Below, piece after piece: positions 41,608-50,918 of a stretch of 64,000 bases of DNA. Within the stretch, counting starts at the first letter, position 1; every line of letters starts with the position of its first letter. The notes beneath the pieces are model-generated. The model was not told the DNA's origin and ran no database searches. It worked only from the letters and a program-made list of their open reading frames with translations. Position numbers and translations under genes: made by a program. Location of the stretch: the NCBI GenBank assembly GCA_017459985.1, contig JAFUBX010000011.1, positions 164,540 to 228,539 of the forward strand, read 5' to 3'. This DNA comes from Parasporobacterium sp. Its GTDB lineage: Bacteria; Bacillota; Clostridia; Lachnospirales; Lachnospiraceae.

Positions 41608-42744
41608 TTACTGAAGATATGCATCCGGAATCGTATCGCTCACGGTAATGCTGTCAAAATAAGTGAACGCAATATAGGTCTTGCCGCGGTTGATCTGGAT
41701 CTCTTCTCCGTTCTCATCGAAGAAATGGAACCGGTCGCTTTCATTTTCCCGGTACCAGGTAATGTTCTGCACGGTGCCTTCCGATGCGTAATAGCCGGTC
41801 GCATATACATCCGGAACCCCGAAGGTGTCCAGCCACTTCCGGTCTGCTTCATCTCCTTCCCGGTCGGAAATAAAGGTATAAAGCGTCAGGACATTTTCAA
41901 AGGCCAGCTGTTCGCCGTTCATTCCGTCGATCTGGGGATTCTCATTGGCGTATTTCAGATATTTTCCGCTTTCAGCATCATAGGTGAACTGCCCGGTCTG
42001 CTCGCCGAACTGGATATCGATGAAATTGCAGGCCTCCTCGCCGGGAACCCGCACGGTTCCGTAGGGCACGAAGTTGAATGCCAGACCCTGATGGGCCTCA
42101 TCCAGCTCCAGACGTTTCCCGTCCGCATACAGCTGATCCGGCAGCAATGTCCCGTAGAATGTGGAGGTATGCTCCAGGTCATATCCGGCATCCAGACGAT
42201 TCTGGTCACGGCCGAACAGATAGGTGTTGGAAAGGCCGTCATAGGAATCCAGATTGAGCTCTCTGTAGTAATCCATCATGGTAGTATCCTCGCCCCAGTG
42301 GATATAGAAAGCATCAAATCCGTTGGAAATTGCCGGGAAATAGTATCTGTAGCTTCTGACCGAGCACAGGTTCGGAACCTGGGTATAGTCCGCGAAAAGG
42401 GCCAGCATACGGGTCAGGGTGTGCTCCACCACCACTTCGAACAGCACATCCGCCTGGCTGAGATTCAGCTGCGGGTAGCTCTTCGGGTGGTTGTTGATCA
42501 TAACGGCCACCGGACGCTTTCCGATGCCCTCTTCGGACATTCCCGGTTCCCCGGTCAGCGGATTGACATCCGCCGGCTCCGGTACGGCCGGCTCTTCCGG
42601 CACAGCTTCCTCCTCCTGGGTTCTGCTGGTCACAACGGAAGCGCTGGGGAGCTCCTCCTGGGACTCCTCTGCCAGGGCGCTGCCCGCAAACAGCATGGAT
42701 GCCAGTAATCCGACGATTAAAATAAGTGAAATCAGTTTTTTCAT
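41608..42744 (-). CDS. secreted DUF3048 (YerB-like) protein
   Basis: 378 residues with a signal peptide (about 1-25) and a Glu/Pro/Val-rich linker. The DUF3048 N-terminal domain has NPLTGEP, KRPVAVMINNHPKSYPQLNL, QADVLFEVVVEHTLTRMLALF and SVRSYRYYF. Its C-terminal half contains the RGKTYIAF end motif. YerB-type proteins are extracytoplasmic; no reaction is established. The ATG at 42744 sits 6 bases after AAGGAG. The gene is 21 bases behind pyruvate carboxylase and shares its terminator. Confidence 0.88.
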   Translation of the reverse strand: MKKLISLILIVGLLASMLFAGSALAEESQEELPSASVVTSRTQEEEAVPEEPAVPEPADVNPLTGEPGMSEEGIGKRPVAVMINNHPKSYPQLNLSQADVLFEVVVEHTLTRMLALFADYTQVPNLCSVRSYRYYFPAISNGFDAFYIHWGEDTTMMDYYRELNLDSYDGLSNTYLFGRDQNRLDAGYDLEHTSTFYGTLLPDQLYADGKRLELDEAHQGLAFNFVPYGTVRVPGEEACNFIDIQFGEQTGQFTYDAESGKYLKYANENPQIDGMNGEQLAFENVLTLYTFISDREGDEADRKWLDTFGVPDVYATGYYASEGTVQNITWYRENESDRFHFFDENGEEIQINRGKTYIAFTYFDSITVSDTIPDAYLQ

Positions 42745-42765
42745 TTGCAACTCCTTTATCTCTTT

Positions 42766-45700
42766 TTATTTGATCTTCATCAGCAGCTGTCCGGCCTTGA
42801 CGGTATCGCTCTCGGAAATCAGGATTTCCTCGATCACACCTGTCATACGGGCCACCACGCTGGTCTCCATCTTCATGGCTTCCACCACGGCGAGGGCCTG
42901 GTTCTCCTCCACGGTATCTCCCACCTTGACGTTGATCTTGGAGACCGCGCCGGGGATGGAGGCTCCGACCTGGCTCTTGTCGGACGGATCTGCCATCGGT
43001 ACCTTCACCACATTCTGGGAGGCGGTATTATCCATGACGTCCACATCCCGCAGGGATCCGTTCAGTTCGAAATGCACCGTCCGGGTGCCATCCTCATGGA
43101 CATCGCCCTTTCCGAGATATTTGATAACCAGGGTCTTGCCGTCTTCGATGTTGACCTTATTGGTCTCGCCTTCGGCCAGTCCGTGGAAGAATACATGGCT
43201 TCCCAGCCGGGTGATATAGCCGTATTCCTTACGCTTTTTGTAGAAGTCTTCCACGACCTTCGGGAACATGACCCAGCTCACCAGATCTCTGTCGGTGATA
43301 TCCTTTTCTTCCTTGAAGTCTTTGATATGCTCCTTCACAGCCTCAAAGTCAATGGGCTCCAGCAGATCGCCGGGACGGCAGGTGATGGGCTCTTCCCCCT
43401 TCAGCACCACCCTCTGGATATCTTCCGGGAATCCCCAGGCCGGCTGTCCCATCATTCCCTTGAAGTAGCTGACCACACTGTCCGGGAAGGAAAGGGCTTC
43501 GCCTTTCTCCACGATATTTTCCGGCGTCAGGTCATTCTGCACCATGAAGATGGCGAGGTCACCGACCATCTTGGAGGACGGGGTTACCTTGACGATATCT
43601 CCCAGCATCTGGTTCACTGTCACAAACATTTCCCGGACCTCATTGAACCGGTGTCCCAGACCCAGGCTCTGTACCTGCGGACGCAGATTGGTATACTGGC
43701 CTCCCGGGATCTCATACCGGTAGATATCTGTCAGCGGCGTCTTCAGGTCGGACTCGAAGGTGTCATAACGGCCCCGGATATCCTCCCAGTACTCGGACAG
43801 CGCTTCCAGTCTGCGGATATCCAGTCCGGTATCCCGCTCCGTTCCCTGCAGGGCGGTGACCACCGAGTTCAGGGACGGCTGGCTGGTCAGGGAAGACATG
43901 GACGAGATCGCCAGGTCCACGATATCCACACCGGCTTCCGCAGCCATAATGCAGGCGGCCACCTGGTTGCCGGAGGTGTCATGGGTGTGCAGATGCAGCG
44001 GAATGCCCACTTCCTGTTTCAGGGTGCGAATCAGTTTTCCTGCGGCATAGGGCTTCAGAAGGCCGGACATATCCTTGATCGCCAGGAAATGGGCGCCCCT
44101 CTTCTCCAGTTCCTTCGCCATATTGACATAGTATTCCAGCGTATATTTATCCTTGGTCGGATCGGAGATGTCTCCGGTATAGCACATGGTGGCTTCCAGG
44201 ATCTTGTTCTGTTTCAGGACCTCATCCATGGCAACTTCCATGTTCGGGATCCAGTTCAGGGAATCAAAGACACGGAAGACATCGATGCCGCCCTTTGCGG
44301 ACTGTTCGATGAACTTGCGGACTTCATTGTCCGGATAGCTGGAATATCCCAGAAGGTTGGAGCCTCTCAGCAGCATCTGGAAGGGAATGTTGGGGATGAG
44401 CTTTCTTAACAGATCCAGTCTCTCCCAGGGGGATTCATACAGGAACCGGTACGCGGTATCAAAGGTTGCCCCGCCCCACATCTCCAGGGAGAAGCAGTCC
44501 GCCAGGATCTCTGCCATGGCGTCGGCTCCCTTGGCCATATCCCGGGTCCTTAACCGGGTGGCAAGCAGCGACTGCTGCGCATCCCGCATGGTGGTATCCG
44601 TAACCATCAGCCGTTTCTGGGCCAGGACATAATCCCGGACCGCCTCCGGACCATCCTTGTCCAGCAGCTGTTTCAGGCCGTCCTTCGGAGGTTCTCCGGA
44701 GGTTTTGACAAACCGGGGCGTATCGAACATCTTGCTTCCTGCCAGCGGATCATTCACGCAGAGATTGCCGATGTATTTCAGCATCTTGGTGGCGCGGTCC
44801 TTACTGTCGGGCAGATCGAAAAGTTCCGGTGTGTCATCGATAAACTTGGTATAGCAAAGTCCGTTCAGGAACCGTTCGTTCCGAAGGATATTGCTGATAA
44901 ATCCCACATTGGTCTTGACTCCCCGGATGGTGGTCTCCCGCAGGGCCCTCAGGGCCTTCCGGGCCGCTCCGTCGAAAGTGGAATCAAAGCAGGTCACCTT
45001 GACCAGCAGGCTGTCATAATACGGGGTGATCTCAGAACCCACGTAGGTGTTGGCGCCGTCCAGACGGATCCCGTTGCCGCCGCAGGCCCGGTACGCTGTG
45101 ATCTTGCCTGTATCCGGGGCGAAATTGTTGGCCGGATCCTCTGTGGTGATCCGGCACTGGATCGCATAGCCCCTGGTGGTGACATCCGTCTGGCTGTTGA
45201 TGCCGATCATCGGATGGGACAGCGGATACCCGGAAGCAATAATAATCTGGGCACGCACCAGGTCAATGCCGGTCACCATTTCTGTGACGGTATGCTCCAC
45301 CTGGATCCTCGGATTCATTTCAATAAAATAATGGGCTCCGGATTTGTCCACCAGGAACTCCACGGTTCCCGCGTTGGTATAGCCGACTTCCTTCGCAATC
45401 TTCACAGCGTCGGCGCAGATTGCTTCCCGCACCTCCACCGGCAGGGACCAGGCTGGTGTGTACTCGACCACCTTCTGGTATCTTCTCTGCAAAGAGCAGT
45501 CACGCTCGTACAGGTGCACGGTATTGCCGCATTCATCCGCAAGGATCTGCACCTCGATATGCTTCGGCTCCACCAGGAATTTCTCAATAAAGATATCGTC
45601 ATTGCCGAAAGCCTTCTTGGCTTCGGACCGCACCAGCTCAAAGGCCGGCTCCACTTCCTCTTCTTTGAAGCAGGCTCTCATGCCGCGGCCGCCGCCGCCG

Positions 45701-46197
45701 GAGGCTGCCTTCAAAATCACCGGGAACCCGTATTCAATCGCTTTCTGAAGCGCTTCCTTTCCGTCCTTTAAAGGCTCTGTGCTGCCCGGAATGATCGGCA
45801 CCTGGCACTTGATGGCCATTTCCTTGGCCGAGAGCTTGTCGCCCATCTGTCCCAGCACGGTGGAATTCGGGCCGATAAACTTGATTCCTGCGTCCTCACA
45901 GGCTTTGGCAAATGCTGCATTTTCACTTAAGAAGCCATACCCCGGATGGATCGCGTCCACATGTTTCCTCTTGGCCAGGTCCACGATCTCATCAATTGCC
46001 AGATAAGCTCCGAGAGGGCTGAGACTTTCTCCTACCATATAGGCTTCGTCCGCCTTGATCCTGTGCTCACTGTAAATATCCTCCTTGGAATAGATCGCAA
46101 CGGTGCTGATTCCAAGGTCGAAGCAGGCTCTGATGATCCTGGTCGCGATCTCGCCGCGGTTGGCCACCAGAACTTTTCTGATCTTTTTTACTTCCAT
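42766..46197 (-). CDS. pyc: pyruvate carboxylase
   Basis: 1143 residues, full-length single-chain enzyme. The biotin carboxylase domain (about 1-455) has VLVANRGEIATRIIRAC, the ATP loop ASGGGGRGMR and EMNPRIQVEHTVTE. The carboxyltransferase domain (about 530-800) has DTTMRDAQQSLLATR and the metal site HLHTHDTSGNQ. The PC tetramerisation region precedes the biotinyl domain with EAMKMETS near the C-terminus. It makes oxaloacetate from pyruvate, bicarbonate and ATP, supplying aspartate for ArgG among others. Confidence 0.97.
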   Translation of the reverse strand: MEVKKIRKVLVANRGEIATRIIRACFDLGISTVAIYSKEDIYSEHRIKADEAYMVGESLSPLGAYLAIDEIVDLAKRKHVDAIHPGYGFLSENAAFAKACEDAGIKFIGPNSTVLGQMGDKLSAKEMAIKCQVPIIPGSTEPLKDGKEALQKAIEYGFPVILKAASGGGGRGMRACFKEEEVEPAFELVRSEAKKAFGNDDIFIEKFLVEPKHIEVQILADECGNTVHLYERDCSLQRRYQKVVEYTPAWSLPVEVREAICADAVKIAKEVGYTNAGTVEFLVDKSGAHYFIEMNPRIQVEHTVTEMVTGIDLVRAQIIIASGYPLSHPMIGINSQTDVTTRGYAIQCRITTEDPANNFAPDTGKITAYRACGGNGIRLDGANTYVGSEITPYYDSLLVKVTCFDSTFDGAARKALRALRETTIRGVKTNVGFISNILRNERFLNGLCYTKFIDDTPELFDLPDSKDRATKMLKYIGNLCVNDPLAGSKMFDTPRFVKTSGEPPKDGLKQLLDKDGPEAVRDYVLAQKRLMVTDTTMRDAQQSLLATRLRTRDMAKGADAMAEILADCFSLEMWGGATFDTAYRFLYESPWERLDLLRKLIPNIPFQMLLRGSNLLGYSSYPDNEVRKFIEQSAKGGIDVFRVFDSLNWIPNMEVAMDEVLKQNKILEATMCYTGDISDPTKDKYTLEYYVNMAKELEKRGAHFLAIKDMSGLLKPYAAGKLIRTLKQEVGIPLHLHTHDTSGNQVAACIMAAEAGVDIVDLAISSMSSLTSQPSLNSVVTALQGTERDTGLDIRRLEALSEYWEDIRGRYDTFESDLKTPLTDIYRYEIPGGQYTNLRPQVQSLGLGHRFNEVREMFVTVNQMLGDIVKVTPSSKMVGDLAIFMVQNDLTPENIVEKGEALSFPDSVVSYFKGMMGQPAWGFPEDIQRVVLKGEEPITCRPGDLLEPIDFEAVKEHIKDFKEEKDITDRDLVSWVMFPKVVEDFYKKRKEYGYITRLGSHVFFHGLAEGETNKVNIEDGKTLVIKYLGKGDVHEDGTRTVHFELNGSLRDVDVMDNTASQNVVKVPMADPSDKSQVGASIPGAVSKINVKVGDTVEENQALAVVEAMKMETSVVARMTGVIEEILISESDTVKAGQLLMKIK

Positions 46198-46278
46198 CTC
46201 TTGCCCTCCTAAAAATAAAAACCCTTCCTAAATGTATAGCATTGTCCGCAGAACAGAAACTGCACACGATACAAGTTT

Positions 46279-46307
46279 ATTGTAACACCTGCCTTTCAAA
46301 TTGAAAA
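46279..46307 (-). promoter_or_regulatory. candidate pyc promoter
   Basis: TTTTCA (46302-46307), a 17-base spacer and TACAAT (46279-46284) on the minus strand; leader of about 75 nt. Confidence 0.55.
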
Positions 46308-46377
46308 TAAATATAGATTCTAAACCTTGCAGAGCGGTTTTGTGCATATTTCCGAAATATGACAAGAAATTTTAGTG

Positions 46378-46406
46378 TTGTTTTGTTATAAGTTTGGCGA
46401 TATAAT
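46378..46406 (+). promoter_or_regulatory. sigma-A promoter of the maltodextrin operon
   Basis: TTGTTT (46378-46383), a 17-base spacer and a perfect TATAAT (46401-46406). No clear CcpA cre site or LacI palindrome was seen around it. Confidence 0.75.
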
Positions 46407-46453
46407 TCTACTGATAAATTTATGTCAAAATACTACAGACGGAGGACCGTGAA

Positions 46454-47620
46454 ATGGCGAAAGTACTGCTTAAAAACATTAAAAAAGTATATCCGAATTC
46501 TGTAAAAAGGAAAAAGAAAAAAGGAGAGCCGGAACAAAAGACCGGGAACCTTCTGGTCACGGAAGAAGGCGTTGTTGCTGTCCAGGATTTTAATCTGGAA
46601 ATCGAAGACAAGGAATTCATCGTGCTGGTCGGTCCCTCCGGCTGCGGCAAATCCACTACACTCCGCATGATCGCCGGTCTGGAGGATATCTCCGGCGGCG
46701 AACTGTATATCGGAGACCGGCTGGTCAACGATGTGGAACCCAAGGACCGGGACATTGCCATGGTATTCCAGAGCTATGCCCTGTATCCGCATATGACAGT
46801 TTATGACAATATGGCCTTCTCCCTGAAGCTGAAGAAGGCATCCAAAGCAGAGATCGACCGTAAGGTCCGGGAAGCTGCCGAGATCCTGGACATTACCCAG
46901 TATCTGGACAGAAAACCGAAAGCCCTGTCCGGCGGTCAGCGGCAGCGTGTCGCTATTGGCCGGGCCATCGTCCGGGATCCTGCCGTTTTCCTGATGGATG
47001 AGCCCCTGTCCAATCTGGACGCCAAGCTGAGAAACCAGATGCGGGCAGAGATCATCAAGCTGCGCCAGCGGATCAACACCACCTTTGTCTATGTCACCCA
47101 TGACCAGACAGAGGCCATGACATTGGGGGACCGGATCGTCATCATGAAGGACGGCGTGATCCAGCAGATCGGAACGCCCCAGCAGGTCTTCGACCATCCC
47201 GCCAATCTCTTCGTGGCCAGCTTCATTGGCACTCCGCAGATGAACCTGTTTGACGGCCGTCTGTTACGGTCCGGCGACACCTACAGTGTACAGGCCGGTT
47301 CTCTGACGGTGGAACTGTCCGAAGCCAAATGCCAGCGGCTGGCTGCCAAAGATGTGCCGGAGCAGGAGATCACCCTGGGCATTCGTCCGGAGCACCTGAC
47401 CCTGGGCGACGAAGGAATCGAAGGCGTCATCGATGTGGCGGAGCTGATGGGATCCTCCACCCACCTGCATATCAGCAGTGCCGGAAAGGATATCGTGGCG
47501 ATCGCCAGCAATGAGACCGGACAGGGGAACCGCTTCCCGGTGGGAAACACCGTCCATCTGAGCTTCTCCGGCAGCAATGCCCATGTATTTGACAGCAAGG
47601 GCATGAACCTGGAGTGGTAA
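46454..47620 (+). CDS. msmX: sugar ABC transporter ATP-binding protein (MsmX/UgpC type)
   Basis: 388 residues. Walker [55 protein letters not shown] and [16 protein letters not shown] are intact. The C-terminal TOBE/MalK regulatory domain includes [11 protein letters not shown] 20-residue Lys/Glu-rich insert ([11 protein letters not shown]) lies right after the first strand. Such ATPases often serve several sugar importers. It heads the operon for maltodextrin uptake. Confidence 0.93.
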   Translation: MAKVLLKNIKKVYPNSVKRKKKKGEPEQKTGNLLVTEEGVVAVQDFNLEIEDKEFIVLVGPSGCGKSTTLRMIAGLEDISGGELYIGDRLVNDVEPKDRDIAMVFQSYALYPHMTVYDNMAFSLKLKKASKAEIDRKVREAAEILDITQYLDRKPKALSGGQRQRVAIGRAIVRDPAVFLMDEPLSNLDAKLRNQMRAEIIKLRQRINTTFVYVTHDQTEAMTLGDRIVIMKDGVIQQIGTPQQVFDHPANLFVASFIGTPQMNLFDGRLLRSGDTYSVQAGSLTVELSEAKCQRLAAKDVPEQEITLGIRPEHLTLGDEGIEGVIDVAELMGSSTHLHISSAGKDIVAIASNETGQGNRFPVGNTVHLSFSGSNAHVFDSKGMNLEW

Positions 47621-47688
47621 TTAATTTGTTCCTACAGATCTGTCTCGGATCTGCATAATAAAAACAAAAAAGAAAAGGAGAAACAACA

Positions 47689-48981
47689 ATGAAAAAAGTA
47701 CTGGCAATTCTTTTGGCCTGCATGCTGGTCATCCCGGCTTTCGCCCTGACCGCATCTGCAGAAGATGCTGCTCCGAAAGGCAGTGTATACTGGCTGAATT
47801 TCAAGCCTGAATCCGATGAGGCTCTTCAGGCAATCGCCGCAAAATACACCGAAGAAACCGGTGTTCCGGTAAAGGTTGTTACCGCAGCCAGCGGAACCTA
47901 CAGCCAGACCCTGACTGCAGAAATGGACAAATCCTCCGCTCCGACTCTGTTTGTTGTCGGTAATCAGGCCGGCGTTGAGACTTGGGGTGATTACTGCTAT
48001 GATCTGACAGGGACTCCGGTTGCAGAAGAACTGAACACGGATGCTTATAATCTGTATGACGCAGATGGCAAGCTCTGCTCCATCGGCTACAGTGTTGAGG
48101 CTTTTGGTATTATCGCAAACAAGGAACTGCTGGAGAAGGCAGGCCACAGCCTGGATGAGATCACCAACTTTGAGACTCTGAAGGCTGTTGCTGACGACAT
48201 TCACGCCCGGGCAGAAGAACTGGGATTCGACGCTTTCACTTCCTCCGGTATGGATGACAGCTCCAGCTGGAGATTCTCCGGACATCTGGCTAACCTGGAT
48301 CTGTTCTATGAATCCAGAGATGCCGGCGGCTGGACCGAGACACCTGCCGAAATCACCGGTGCATATCTGGAGAACTTCAAGAACCTGTGGGATCTGTACA
48401 CCACCGATACCGCAACCGACAAGTCTGCTTTGGCCACCGGCGGATTTGATGCCAGAGATGAATTTGGTACCGGAAAAGCCGCTTTCTACCAGAATGGAAG
48501 CTGGGAGTATGCAGCATTAACCGGCAGCGGAGAAAATGAATATGGCATGGATCCCGCGAACCTGGCAATGATCCCGTTCTACGGCGGTGTGGAAGGCGAA
48601 GAAGAAGCCGGCCTCAACTGCGGTACCGAGAACTGCTGGGCTGTCAACGCCAAAGCCTCCGAAGATGATATCCAGGCAACTCTGGACTTCATGTACTGGC
48701 TGGTAACCGACGGCAGCGAAGACGCTGTTGCAACCTTCGGTCTGATGCCGTATACCAATGCAGTTGCTCCGGATAATACTTTCCTGGCACAGGCAGATCA
48801 GTATACTGTAGACGGCAAATATGTCATGACCTGGGCATTCAACTTCACTCCGAACGTTGACGACTGGAGAGCAGGCGTGGTATCCGCTATGAATCAGTAT
48901 GATGCAGGCGGCGACTGGGCTATGGTTGAAGCCGCATTTGTACAGGGCTGGGCTCAGCAGTACAGTGCAATCAACGAATAA
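47689..48981 (+). CDS. maltodextrin-type ABC substrate-binding protein
   Basis: 430 residues, family-1 binding protein. After the signal peptide (1-24, ending LTASA) the mature domain begins KGSVYWLNFKPESDEALQA; landmarks are GVPVKVVTAASGTY and GKAAFYQNGSWEY. The cysteine in the early LLAC is too close to the N-terminus to be a lipobox, so the protein appears not to be lipidated. Location next to malQ supports maltodextrins as substrate. Codon use is biased toward highly expressed-type codons. Confidence 0.9.
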   Translation: MKKVLAILLACMLVIPAFALTASAEDAAPKGSVYWLNFKPESDEALQAIAAKYTEETGVPVKVVTAASGTYSQTLTAEMDKSSAPTLFVVGNQAGVETWGDYCYDLTGTPVAEELNTDAYNLYDADGKLCSIGYSVEAFGIIANKELLEKAGHSLDEITNFETLKAVADDIHARAEELGFDAFTSSGMDDSSSWRFSGHLANLDLFYESRDAGGWTETPAEITGAYLENFKNLWDLYTTDTATDKSALATGGFDARDEFGTGKAAFYQNGSWEYAALTGSGENEYGMDPANLAMIPFYGGVEGEEEAGLNCGTENCWAVNAKASEDDIQATLDFMYWLVTDGSEDAVATFGLMPYTNAVAPDNTFLAQADQYTVDGKYVMTWAFNFTPNVDDWRAGVVSAMNQYDAGGDWAMVEAAFVQGWAQQYSAINE

Positions 48982-48992
48982 GCAATTCTTTT

Positions 48993-49023
48993 ATACGGAG
49001 CAATCGTTACGGTTGCTCCGTAT
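48993..49023 (+). promoter_or_regulatory. intercistronic hairpin after the binding-protein gene
   Basis: A perfect 11-base stem, ATACGGAGCAA (48993-49003) with TTGCTCCGTAT (49013-49023), over a 9-base loop; no T-run. It would protect the upstream mRNA or partly terminate, giving more binding protein than permease. Confidence 0.8.
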
Positions 49024-49116
49024 TGATGAAACGGGTTCCGTAAGATCCGGGGAGACCATTCCATCAATGCGGAGCAGACAACAGATAAGCAACTTATAGG
49101 GAGGTGTTATACAACT

Positions 49117-50040
49117 ATGAAAAAGAAACGGAGCTCAGCATCAGTCAGCAGCAATCTGATCATCCGGCCCATCCGGCGTTACTGCTGGCTCTTCCTGCTT
49201 CCGGTGGTGGCCGCATTTGCCATCGGATTTGTTTGGCCGTTTATCCACGGAATTTACCTTTCGATCTGTAAATTCACCACGACCAGCGATGCAAAAGTGA
49301 TCGGATTTGGGAACTATCTCAAGGCACTGAGTGATCCGACATTTCTGCATTCCTTCTGGTATACCGCACTGTTCGCCGTGGTTTCCCTGGTCCTGATCAA
49401 TATCCTGGCCTTTGCCGCCGCCTATCTGCTGACCCAGAATATCCGCGGAACCAATATTTTCCGTACGGTATTCTTCATGCCGAACCTGATCGGCGGTATC
49501 GTCCTGGGATATATCTGGTCCATGATCTTCGACGGGATCCTGATGCATTTCGGAACCTCGATCGTACTGGATTCCGGTCTGGGATTCTGGGGCCTGATCA
49601 TCCTGATGCTGTGGCAGCAGATCGGATATATGATGATCATCTATATTGCCGGGCTTCAGGCGGTTCCGGAGGATATCATCGAAGCCTCCAAGATCGACGG
49701 CGCCAGCAAGATGCAGACATTGTTCCGGGTCACAATCCCCAATGTCATGCCGTCCATCACGATCTGTACCTTCCTGTCTCTGACCAACGGGTTCAAACTG
49801 TTTGACCAGAACCTGGCACTGACAGGCGGTAATCCGATCATTTCCACCATTGAAAACGGCGTCTTTACACAGATCAAATCCACGGAAATGCTGGCTCTGA
49901 ACATTTACAACACCTTCTACGGACAGGGCTCCACCGCAAGAGGCACCGCCCAGGCCAAGGCAGTTCTCTTCTTCATCCTGGTCGCCGTAATCGGTATCAT
50001 CCAGCTTCGTGCAACACGCAATAAGGAGGTGCAGCAGTAA
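49117..50040 (+). CDS. maltodextrin ABC permease (MalF type)
   Basis: 307 residues, about six helices. FLLPVVAAFAIGFVWPFIHGI at the start and the EAA loop EASKIDGASKMQTLFRVTIP mark it as a CUT1 sugar permease. A GGGAGG site precedes the ATG. The stop overlaps the next ATG by one base (TAATG). Confidence 0.92.
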   Translation: MKKKRSSASVSSNLIIRPIRRYCWLFLLPVVAAFAIGFVWPFIHGIYLSICKFTTTSDAKVIGFGNYLKALSDPTFLHSFWYTALFAVVSLVLINILAFAAAYLLTQNIRGTNIFRTVFFMPNLIGGIVLGYIWSMIFDGILMHFGTSIVLDSGLGFWGLIILMLWQQIGYMMIIYIAGLQAVPEDIIEASKIDGASKMQTLFRVTIPNVMPSITICTFLSLTNGFKLFDQNLALTGGNPIISTIENGVFTQIKSTEMLALNIYNTFYGQGSTARGTAQAKAVLFFILVAVIGIIQLRATRNKEVQQ

Positions 50041-50903
50041 TGAAAGGCGATTCCAGAACATTATCCGGTGAGCGGAGAAGAAAAACGATCCTTTCCATCG
50101 TGCTTACCGTCATCTGCATCATCTGGGTGCTTCCCGTGCTGGCAGTTGTGATCAACTCCTTCAAGGTCAACACCTTCGTAAAGACCGCGACCTTCGCGCT
50201 TCCCCTGGGGGAAATGTGGGCAAGCTTTTCCAACTTTGTCACAGGAATCACCCTGGGCAACTACAATTTCTGGCAGGCAGCTTTCTACAGCCTGTTCATC
50301 ACGGTGATTTCCACGGCTCTGATCCTGTTATTCTGCTCCATGGCAGCCTGGTACATCGCCCGGGTCAACAGCTTATTCTGCCGGATCGTATATTTTGTCT
50401 GTGTCTTTTCCATGGTGGTGCCCTTCCAGATGGTCATGTTCACCTTGTCCAAGACCGCAGACACCCTGAAGCTGAATACCCCCTGGACCATCCCGATCAT
50501 TTATCTGGGATTCGGTGCCGGCCTGGCCGTCTTCATGTTCACCGGGTTTGTCAAGTCCATTCCTCTGGAGATTGAAGAAGCGGCAGTCATCGATGGCTGC
50601 AACCCGGTGAAGACCTATTTCACGGTTGTGCTGCCGATGCTGAAGCCCACCCTGATCTCAGTGGGCGTGCTGGAGATCATGTGGGTATGGAACGACTACC
50701 TGCTTCCGTATCTGGTACTCGACCGGACCCAGTATATGACCATCCCGATCCTGATCCAGTTCCTGAAGGGAAGCTACGGTACGGTGGATCTGGGAGCAAC
50801 CATGGCTCTGATCCTTCTGAGCATCATCCCGGTCATTATATTCTACCTGATCTGCCAGAAGCACATTATCAAGGGCGTTGCAGCCGGAGCTGTCAAGGGC
50901 TGA
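50040..50903 (+). CDS. maltodextrin ABC permease (MalG type)
   Basis: 287 residues, six helices, CUT1 partner permease. The EAA loop is EEAAVIDGCNPVKTYFTVVL, followed by P; the C-terminus ends QKHIIKGVAAGAVKG, the usual MalG tail. Overlaps malF-like gene by one base. Confidence 0.93.
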   Translation: MKGDSRTLSGERRRKTILSIVLTVICIIWVLPVLAVVINSFKVNTFVKTATFALPLGEMWASFSNFVTGITLGNYNFWQAAFYSLFITVISTALILLFCSMAAWYIARVNSLFCRIVYFVCVFSMVVPFQMVMFTLSKTADTLKLNTPWTIPIIYLGFGAGLAVFMFTGFVKSIPLEIEEAAVIDGCNPVKTYFTVVLPMLKPTLISVGVLEIMWVWNDYLLPYLVLDRTQYMTIPILIQFLKGSYGTVDLGATMALILLSIIPVIIFYLICQKHIIKGVAAGAVKG

Positions 50904-50918
50904 AAGGAATTAATACAA

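Noticed and set aside
47689-47760. Lipobox LLAC in the maltodextrin binding protein
   Set aside because: Cysteine at residue 11 leaves too short a hydrophobic segment; a normal signal peptidase I site follows at residue 24.
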